Shown piece after piece: positions 1-4,187 of a DNA stretch of 5,137 bases; the stretch's first letter is position 1; every line of letters begins with the position of its first letter. Source of the stretch: Clostridiales bacterium. Lineage in GTDB: Bacteria; Bacillota; Desulfitobacteriia; Desulfitobacteriales; Desulfitobacteriaceae. Made by a program: the position numbers and the translations under genes. The stretch is taken from positions 1 through 5,137 of the forward strand of contig DAHVVW010000182.1 of the NCBI GenBank assembly GCA_027357125.1. Reading direction: 5' to 3'. The notes beneath the pieces were generated by a model. That model did not search any database. It was not told where the DNA came from and saw nothing but the letters and a program-made list of their open reading frames with translations.

Positions 1-43
1 CCAGAAAAGGCCTGTAATAGGTTGTGGAGAAGGATTTGAGTTG

Positions 44-52
44 AGGGGAAGG
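44..52 (+). promoter_or_regulatory. Ribosome binding site of pyk
   Basis: AGGGGAAGG lies five bases before the ATG at 58. It resembles the site of the next gene: both contain AGTTGAGGGG (39-48 here, 1849-1858 there), so this looks like a favoured local style of Shine-Dalgarno site rather than the textbook AGGAGG. Confidence 0.75.
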
Positions 53-57
53 ATTAG

Positions 58-1788
58 ATGAGAAGAACAAAAATTGTGTGCACTATTGGGCCCGCAACAG
101 ACTCCCGTGCAAAAATACAGGAATTGCTTAAAGCTGGGATGGACGTGGCGCGCCTTAATTTTTCTCACGGATCCCATGAAGAACACGGTCAAAGAATAAC
201 GCTGTTAAAAGAAGAAGCGGCCAAGGCCAACAAACACCTGGCTATTCTTCTTGACACCAAAGGTCCCGAGATTCGCACCGGTATTGCTCCGTCTACAGGA
301 ATTACCTTGGACAACGGAGATAAGTTCACCCTTGATAACAATCCTGACGAAGGAAACGAGGAAAGAATCAGTATTACTTATACTGAACTGTGGCGTGAAG
401 TTGAACCTGGGATGCATGTTTTACTTGATGACGGGCAGATCGACCTGGAAATAATTGAAGTGCAAGCATCTGTCATCAAGACTGTTGTGCGCAATGGGGG
501 TATTCTTAAATCTAAAAAGGGGGTCAATGTACCGGGAGCCCCCATCCAGCTTCCGGCTGTAACGGACAAGGACAAAGAAGATATTACCTTTGGCGTTAAA
601 CAAGATGTAGACTTTATTGCTGCATCCTTTACCAGGAAAGCGGAAGATATCCTGGCGGTGCGCCGTGTTATTGAAGAGAATGGCGCTGATATTCACATCA
701 TCGCCAAGATCGAGAGCAGGGAAGGGATTGAGAACCTTGACTCAATTCTTGAGGTTGCGGATGGGCTGATGGTGGCACGCGGAGATCTGGGAGTGGAAAT
801 TCCAGTAGAAGAAGTTCCTCTCTATCAAAAAGAAATGATCCACAAAACTAACCTTTTAGGAAAACCTGTGATTGTGGCAACTCAGATGCTTGACTCCATG
901 ATCAGGCAGCCACGCCCCACCAGGGCAGAGGCAAGTGATGTTGCTAATGCAATACTAGATGGAACTGATGCAATTATGCTCTCGGGCGAAACGGCAGCAG
1001 GACAATTCCCAATTGAAGCCGTAAAAATGATGGACAGAATTGCGCGCAAAACTGAAAGTGCGTACTGGGGTACGAGAGCGACCCGGCACCCCCAGTTAAA
1101 TGTAGCGGAAGCAATCAGTTACGCAAGTTACACTATCGCCGGGGACTTAGAGGCTTCAGCAATCCTTACTCCCACTCATTCAGGCTTAACCGCGCGTATG
1201 ATCTCTAAATATCGGCCTAAATCACTCCTTATTGCCGCTACCCCTTTCCCTGCAACAGCCAAACGCTTATCCTTGCAATGGGGAGTTGAACCCATATTGG
1301 TTGAGGAGAGTTCCGGGACAGACCAGCTTCTTTCAAGTGCAGTTAAGGCAGCTTTAGGCAGGAAACTTATTACTACCGGAGATACTGTTGTAATCACAGC
1401 CGGAGTGCCCGTTGGTAAAGTGGGTGGCACCAACATGATCAAAGTGCAAGTAATCGGCAACGTCTTGGCCAAAGGAACAGGGATAGGTCGTAAATCTCAT
1501 TCTGGGAAAGCACGCCTTCTTAAATCCCCGGACGAAACATTCGCGGAAGGGGAAATTTTAATCGCTGAGCATACTGATGCCCAGTTTATTGCACTTATCT
1601 CCATAGCCGGGGGGATAATTGTCGAGGAAGGCGGACTTACTTCACATGCAGCCATTGCAGCCTTACAATACGGAATTCCTGCCATCGTAGGTGCTAAAGG
1701 CATCATGTCCAAACTTAACGATGGCCAGCTTATAACTGTGGATGGCATGGCTGGGGTAGTGTATGACGGTGTTGTTACCATTCTCTAA
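58..1788 (+). CDS. pyk: Pyruvate kinase with C-terminal PEP-utiliser-type (phosphohistidine) domain
   Basis: Cytoplasmic enzyme converting phosphoenolpyruvate and ADP to pyruvate and ATP, the last step of glycolysis. Visible motifs: N-terminal TKIVCTIGPA (4-13); MDVARLNFSHG (28-38) with R32, N34 and S36; DTKGPEIRTG (66-75); the family signature around IIAKIESREGI, with catalytic K217 and metal ligands E219 and D243 in VARGDLGVE; and TQMLDSM followed by RAEASDVANAILDGTDA. E71 in TKGPE corresponds to the glutamate typical of K+-dependent enzymes. The allosteric C domain ends near residue 475. An extra domain of about 95 residues follows, with GGLTSHAAIAA (H530) and GIPAIVGA. It resembles the phospho-His domain of PEP synthase, PPDK and enzyme I, as in Bacillus/Geobacillus pyruvate kinases, which explains the 576-residue length against about 470 for E. 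coli types. The ATG at 58 is preceded by a purine-rich site (44-52) and starts right at the conserved N-terminus. In many Bacillota pfkA lies just upstream; that cannot be seen here. Confidence 0.98.
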   Translation: MRRTKIVCTIGPATDSRAKIQELLKAGMDVARLNFSHGSHEEHGQRITLLKEEAAKANKHLAILLDTKGPEIRTGIAPSTGITLDNGDKFTLDNNPDEGNEERISITYTELWREVEPGMHVLLDDGQIDLEIIEVQASVIKTVVRNGGILKSKKGVNVPGAPIQLPAVTDKDKEDITFGVKQDVDFIAASFTRKAEDILAVRRVIEENGADIHIIAKIESREGIENLDSILEVADGLMVARGDLGVEIPVEEVPLYQKEMIHKTNLLGKPVIVATQMLDSMIRQPRPTRAEASDVANAILDGTDAIMLSGETAAGQFPIEAVKMMDRIARKTESAYWGTRATRHPQLNVAEAISYASYTIAGDLEASAILTPTHSGLTARMISKYRPKSLLIAATPFPATAKRLSLQWGVEPILVEESSGTDQLLSSAVKAALGRKLITTGDTVVITAGVPVGKVGGTNMIKVQVIGNVLAKGTGIGRKSHSGKARLLKSPDETFAEGEILIAEHTDAQFIALISIAGGIIVEEGGLTSHAAIAALQYGIPAIVGAKGIMSKLNDGQLITVDGMAGVVYDGVVTIL

Positions 1789-1843
1789 AATAATTCAGTT
1801 TGGAAAAGCACAGAAGTCCCACTTTTGTCAAAAACTTAGAGAA
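1781..1843 (+). other. Nested imperfect hairpin between pyk and the DeoR gene
   Basis: TTCTCTAA (1781-1788, containing the pyk stop) and TTAGAGAA (1836-1843) form a perfect 8-bp inverted repeat. Inside it, 1799-1808 pairs with 1822-1832 (ten pairs including one G-U, with one bulged G at 1827). The structure is AT-rich and no T-run follows it, so it is not a standard intrinsic terminator on the plus strand. It lies entirely upstream of the next ribosome binding site. No convincing -35/-10 pair is visible in the 81-base gap, which favours read-through from pyk. The structure could affect mRNA processing or stability, or be chance. Confidence 0.3.
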
Positions 1844-1852
1844 AGATCAGTT

Positions 1853-1860
1853 GAGGGGGA
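1853..1860 (+). promoter_or_regulatory. Ribosome binding site that fixes the GTG start of the DeoR gene
   Basis: GAGGGGGA ends nine bases before the GTG at 1870. No ATG is available near the N-terminus: the next in-frame Met codon is residue 33, inside the recognition helix of the HTH. The GTG start is therefore well supported. Confidence 0.75.
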
Positions 1861-1869
1861 AGAGGCCGA

Positions 1870-2637
1870 GTGAGTTCCGGAAGACAGGAAGAAATCCGTT
1901 TTTTACTTCAAGAACATGGACATCTGACAGTTACACAGTTAGCAGAGCGTTTTCATGTATCTGAAATGACTATACGCCGGGACTTAAAAACCCTTGCTTC
2001 GTTGGGTTTTATTCAGCGAGAGCATGGTGGCGCCGTCTATCCTCAGGAACAAAAACCCTTATTCCTTAACCGTTTGGGGGAAGCAGAGCGGGAAAAGACC
2101 TGGATCGGGAGAAAAGCAGCCGACTTAATTGAAGAAGGGGAATCGATCATTATTGATGCGGGCACGACTACGCTCGCAGTGGCGCATGCTCTATCCAAAA
2201 AGTGTGTGGTCATAACTAATTCTCTTCCGATTGCTGGGGTGTTGGGAACTAAGAAAGACGTTACAGTTATCATGACCGGAGGGGAAATTCGCGGAAACAC
2301 TTATGCTCTTGTAGGGCCTCTCACACGGGCAAGCCTGGCGGGTTTAAACGCTGACAAACTTTTCCTGGCAGCAACCGGAGTAAACCTAGACAGAGGGTTA
2401 TCCACGGCTAACATGTTGGAAAATGAAGTTAAGCAAGCTATGCTCAGCCGGGCGAAACAGGTTATTTTAGTCGCAGACAGCTCTAAAATTGGCAAAGTTT
2501 TTTACCATACTTTTGCTTATTGGGATAAAATCCATATCTTCGTAACTGATTCGAACTTTTCCGATCAGGCACAGCTTTCCCTTAAAGAAAAGGGAGTCAG
2601 GGTCATAATCGCCCCAATGCAAACAAGAGACCGGTAA
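1870..2637 (+). CDS. DeoR-family transcriptional regulator (DeoR/GlpR/FruR type)
   Basis: DNA-binding repressor of the type that controls sugar-phosphate metabolism. The N-terminal winged HTH covers about residues 5-57: RQEEIRFLLQEHG, then TVTQLAERFHVSEMTIRRDLKTL with the recognition helix near SEMTIRRDL (31-39), then REHGGAV (50-56). This is the classic DeoR signature. The C-terminal DeoRC sensor domain (about 75-235) follows, with IDAGTTT (95-101), VITNSLP (114-120), MTGGEIR (135-141), ALVGP and ADSSKIG (202-208, K206). These glycine- and threonine-rich loops bind phosphorylated sugars in characterised relatives. The length of 255 residues is normal for the family. It starts at GTG behind GAGGGGGA. 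It lies 81 bases downstream of pyk on the same strand with no clear promoter between, suggesting co-transcription and a link to glycolytic control. The effector and target genes cannot be read from this sequence. The last codons and the stop lie inside the terminator stem. Confidence 0.95.
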   Translation: MSSGRQEEIRFLLQEHGHLTVTQLAERFHVSEMTIRRDLKTLASLGFIQREHGGAVYPQEQKPLFLNRLGEAEREKTWIGRKAADLIEEGESIIIDAGTTTLAVAHALSKKCVVITNSLPIAGVLGTKKDVTVIMTGGEIRGNTYALVGPLTRASLAGLNADKLFLAATGVNLDRGLSTANMLENEVKQAMLSRAKQVILVADSSKIGKVFYHTFAYWDKIHIFVTDSNFSDQAQLSLKEKGVRVIIAPMQTRDR

Positions 2638-2667
2638 GGACAGCAGGCACTTACCGGTCTCTTGTTT
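2621..2667. terminator. Bidirectional intrinsic terminator overlapping the DeoR stop codon
   Basis: A perfect 18-bp inverted repeat: left arm 2621-2638 (AAACAAGAGACCGGTAAG), right arm 2650-2667, with an 11-base loop. The A-rich foot of the left arm pairs with the T-rich end CTTGTTT of the right arm, so each strand's transcript ends its stem with a U-rich stretch, as in bidirectional terminators between convergent genes. The left arm includes codons 251-255 (Q-T-R-D-R) and the TAA stop (2635-2637) of the regulator. The convergent minus-strand gene stops at 2679, 11 bases beyond the right arm. Confidence 0.88.
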
Positions 2668-2692
2668 AAGCTCGATCATTAAGCTTGATCAT
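2668..2692. repeat. 13-bp near-tandem duplication at the 3' end of the minus-strand gene
   Basis: AAGCTCGATCAT (2668-2679) and AAGCTTGATCAT (2681-2692) match at 11 of 12 positions with a period of 13. The second copy overlaps CTTGATC-ATC-GATCAAG (2684-2700), a 7-bp palindromic stem with a 3-base loop. The stop codon of the minus-strand gene (2679-2681) falls at the junction of the two copies. Confidence 0.55.
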
Positions 2693-2891
2693 CGATCAAG
2701 TCTTTATCAATACTACTTTGAGTCCTCTCGTTTAACACCTGGATCAGACCCTCCTGCTCTAGTTCACTAGCAATTTCGAACAGAGAATCCTTTTTATCTG
2801 CAGGCAACTTGTTGACAAAACGATTTATTTTAACCGGGGGAACAAGGTTTCGGATTTTAACTCCACCATATTTCAAAATGCGTTCCGGCAA
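2679..2891 (-). CDS. Small protein of unknown function (70 residues, TTG start)
   Basis: I do not recognise this protein. It is short and charged, with no Cys, no signal peptide and no membrane segment. The N-terminal part is basic (PERILKYGGVKIRNLVPPVK), the middle looks helical (RFVNKLPADKKDSLFEIASELEQEG), and the tail is acidic to neutral, ending DKDLIDDQA. It is judged a real gene for four reasons. AAAGGAGGGG (2898-2907, read on the minus strand) lies six bases before the TTG at 2891-2889. A -10-like TATACT lies upstream at 2926-2921. The frame is open from that site to a stop just short of a bidirectional terminator. It also fills a gap of more than 300 bases that otherwise has no gene. 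TTG as start is chosen because the upstream in-frame codons (CGT, ACA) cannot initiate and the spacing is right. It is convergent with the DeoR gene and divergent from the zinc-ribbon gene. Confidence 0.72.
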   Translation of the reverse strand: MPERILKYGGVKIRNLVPPVKINRFVNKLPADKKDSLFEIASELEQEGLIQVLNERTQSSIDKDLIDDQA

Positions 2892-2897
2892 TGTACG

Positions 2898-2907
2898 CCC
2901 CTCCTTT
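2898..2907 (-). promoter_or_regulatory. Strong ribosome binding site fixing a TTG start
   Basis: On the minus strand this reads AAAGGAGGGG, the closest match to the consensus Shine-Dalgarno site in the window. It sits six bases before the TTG start of the 70-residue gene. It is the main evidence that this short reading frame is translated. Confidence 0.85.
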
Positions 2908-2920
2908 ACGATTTAAAAAT

Positions 2921-2949
2921 AGTATAAACCATTTTATTCTTTTATATAA
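2921..2949 (-). promoter_or_regulatory. Possible sigma-A promoter of the minus-strand small gene
   Basis: On the minus strand TATACT (2926-2921) matches five of six bases of the -10 consensus. With a 17-base spacer the -35 position reads TTATAT (2949-2944), a poor match in a very AT-rich setting. The distance to the ribosome binding site fits a short leader. The -10 is believable; the -35 is weak. Confidence 0.4.
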
Positions 2950-2977
2950 CTATAAATAACTTTATTAAGTACAAATG

Positions 2978-3005
2978 TTCACAAATCCAGATAATGTGTT
3001 ACAAT
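2978..3005 (+). promoter_or_regulatory. Sigma-A-type promoter with extended -10, driving the zinc-ribbon and MBL genes
   Basis: TTCACA (2978-2983; five of six to TTGACA), a 16-base spacer, then TACAAT (3000-3005; five of six to TATAAT), preceded by TG at 2997-2998 to give an extended -10. Transcription would begin near 3012, leaving a leader of about 24 bases before the ATG at 3036. The -10 region overlaps an upstream in-frame ATG (2994), which argues that the shorter start is the real one. Confidence 0.75.
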
Positions 3006-3024
3006 GTGCTCAGAAGGTTAAACC

Positions 3025-3031
3025 GAGGTGG
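3025..3031 (+). promoter_or_regulatory. Ribosome binding site selecting the ATG at 3036
   Basis: GAGGTGG ends four bases before the ATG at 3036. The alternative in-frame ATG at 2994 has no purine-rich site before it and lies upstream of the predicted transcription start. Confidence 0.8.
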
Positions 3032-3035
3032 AAAA

Positions 3036-3263
3036 ATGAACACTCAGGCGCGACTTTTGTGCCGTTGTGGCTTTGAGCATAGTGATGAATCCATGATCGA
3101 ATACAGACGTGATGCTGTCAGCAATCAGGTCAAGCTCTTTTGTCGCAAGTGTGGCAAAAGGTTGTTTACAGAGTATATTACCACCAGTAGCAGGGAATTT
3201 CGTAAAATTTTTCTCGACTCACATGTAAATTTTGAAGATCCTAATGGTACAGACAGGAATTAG
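3036..3263 (+). CDS. Small zinc-ribbon-like protein (75 residues)
   Basis: I do not recognise a named family. Two cysteine knuckles are visible: C9-R-C11-G and C36-R-K-C39-G-K, 24 residues apart. That pattern fits a small zinc-ribbon or rubredoxin-like metal site, with CxC instead of CxxC in the first knuckle; H15 could be an alternative ligand. The rest is polar, basic in the middle (YRRD, SREFRKIF), with no signal peptide or membrane segment, so it is probably a soluble cytoplasmic protein. The start at ATG 3036 follows GAGGTGG and a good promoter; a longer version from ATG 2994 would add 14 residues translated from promoter sequence and is rejected. The MBL-fold gene begins 43 bases after the stop on the same strand, with no strong terminator between, so they are probably one transcript. 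The zinc binding is inferred from cysteine spacing only; nucleic-acid or protein binding is possible. Confidence 0.75.
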   Translation: MNTQARLLCRCGFEHSDESMIEYRRDAVSNQVKLFCRKCGKRLFTEYITTSSREFRKIFLDSHVNFEDPNGTDRN

Positions 3264-3306
3264 CTTTAACCCTGTCGAACAAAATATATTCAAGTAAAGT
3301 GGCCGA

Positions 3307-4020
3307 GTGCTGTCTGTTATTTCTCGCGAGGGAGAACAACAGCACTTTAGCATTGATTTTGGGGGAATGTTTTTGTTAATTACGGATGGGGTTCATTTAA
3401 TTGACAAGGTAAAAGGAAGTCATTCATTTCTGGTAACAGATCCGAAACCGTTTGTGGTGGATACGGGCCTTCCCGGTCAGGAGCAAGTAATTCTAAATTA
3501 CCTCAAACAAACAGGGATTAAGCTAGGGGAACTAAACGGAACCATCCTTACACATTTTGATGTGGATCATGTAGGCAGCGCAGTAGCGTTACAACAGCTA
3601 ACAGGATGTCCGCTCTATGCTCATGAGCTTGAAATACCGTATATTAGTGGACTATCTCTGCGCCCGGGGGTAAAACGCTGGCTGCCATTACTTGTGCGGC
3701 CAATTTACGGCAAGCTGGCTAACCCGCTAAAGATAGAACCCGTTAGGGACAACGATACTTTCTTGGACTGGGAGATCATCCATACACCCGGGCATACTCC
3801 TGGCCATATTGTTTTATACCGCAATGGAGTGGGAATTGTCGGGGATTTGCTTCAAGGGGGTGATATCCGTTTAGCTCCCGCTCTGTTTACCTGGAATGCT
3901 AGTAACTTAGATAAATCCGTCCAAAAACTGCTCGAACGCCCCTTACGCTGGATTCTGCCCGGCCACGGACCAGCGACAGCCGCTTCAGGACATTGGCTCG
4001 ACCATTTTAAGCGGACTTAA
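3307..4020 (+). CDS. Metallo-beta-lactamase-fold hydrolase with an HxDxDH first motif
   Basis: Soluble metallo-hydrolase of the MBL superfamily (glyoxalase II/lactonase-like); the substrate cannot be told. Motifs in order: a strand-rich start GVHLIDKVKGSHSFLV (28-43), VVDTGLPG (50-57), the metal motif THFDVDHVGS (82-91; H83, D85, D87, H88), HTPGHTPGH (159-167; H163 the expected ligand), GDLLQGGD (D180) and LPGHGP (H220). The usual HxHxDH is HxDxDH here, an Asp replacing the second His; the other ligands are intact, so a metal centre is still likely. The 237-residue length is normal. The start is GTG 3307, whose context matches the start of the DeoR gene at 12 of 13 bases. In-frame ATG 3367 (Met21) would also leave a whole MBL core, but its only purine run (GGGGG, 3361-3365) is almost touching the ATG, so I prefer GTG with moderate certainty. 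It ends with no clear terminator. Confidence 0.92.
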   Translation: MLSVISREGEQQHFSIDFGGMFLLITDGVHLIDKVKGSHSFLVTDPKPFVVDTGLPGQEQVILNYLKQTGIKLGELNGTILTHFDVDHVGSAVALQQLTGCPLYAHELEIPYISGLSLRPGVKRWLPLLVRPIYGKLANPLKIEPVRDNDTFLDWEIIHTPGHTPGHIVLYRNGVGIVGDLLQGGDIRLAPALFTWNASNLDKSVQKLLERPLRWILPGHGPATAASGHWLDHFKRT

Positions 4021-4108
4021 AGCTATTGCGTAAACTCAACTTTATTAAGGGTTTGGCGAACTTGTCCGCGAATAAATGTTTTTACTATTATAGCATAGCA
4101 CGAGAAAT

Positions 4109-4151
4109 TGATATAATTTTTGTTTTCCGTATTAATAATAGATGTTATAAT
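4109..4151 (+). promoter_or_regulatory. Two extended -10 promoter elements upstream of the LysM protein gene
   Basis: Two copies of TGnTATAAT lie in the 167-base gap: TGATATAAT (4109-4117) and TGTTATAAT (4143-4151). Both have a perfect -10 hexamer and the extended TG. Neither has a good -35 at 17 bases (TATAGC and TTTTCC), as is common for extended -10 promoters. The downstream copy would start transcription near 4158, about 30 bases before the ATG at 4188. The rest of the gap (4021-4108) holds no gene or clear terminator that I can see. Confidence 0.6.
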
Positions 4152-4177
4152 AAACCCGAACGGTTTGTCGAGTGAAA

Positions 4178-4182
4178 GGGGG
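4178..4182 (+). promoter_or_regulatory. Ribosome binding site of the LysM protein gene
   Basis: GGGGG, within AAAGGGGG (4175-4182), ends five bases before the ATG at 4188. It supports that start, and the first residues (MKKRGIQ) read as a normal N-terminus. Confidence 0.7.
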
Positions 4183-4187
4183 CAAGA

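Noticed and set aside
1..57. Tail of an upstream gene such as pfkA
   Set aside because: All three plus frames hit stops (TAA at 15, TGA at 37, TGA at 59 overlapping the pyk ATG), but the few codons before them show no recognisable C-terminus, so no gene can be called.
1176..1781. Minus-strand open frames of about 95 codons opposite pyk
   Set aside because: They lie wholly inside a well-supported gene and their translations look like shadow sequence with no recognisable motif.
2971..2986. ACAAAT direct repeat with 10-base period over the -35 box
   Set aside because: Two six-base copies in AT-rich DNA are too little to call an operator.
2994..3035. Longer start (ATG 2994) for the zinc-ribbon protein
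   Set aside because: It has no ribosome binding site and overlaps the -10 box; the ATG at 3036 has both a promoter and a GAGGTGG site.
3252..3276. Hairpin GACAGG...CCTGTC after the zinc-ribbon gene
   Set aside because: Six pairs, a 13-base loop and no T-run, so it is unlikely to separate the two genes.
4008..4083. Possible terminator after the MBL gene (GCGGAC...GTCCGC followed by a T-rich stretch)
   Set aside because: Only six pairs with a loop of roughly 47 bases, and the T-run is not adjacent to the stem.
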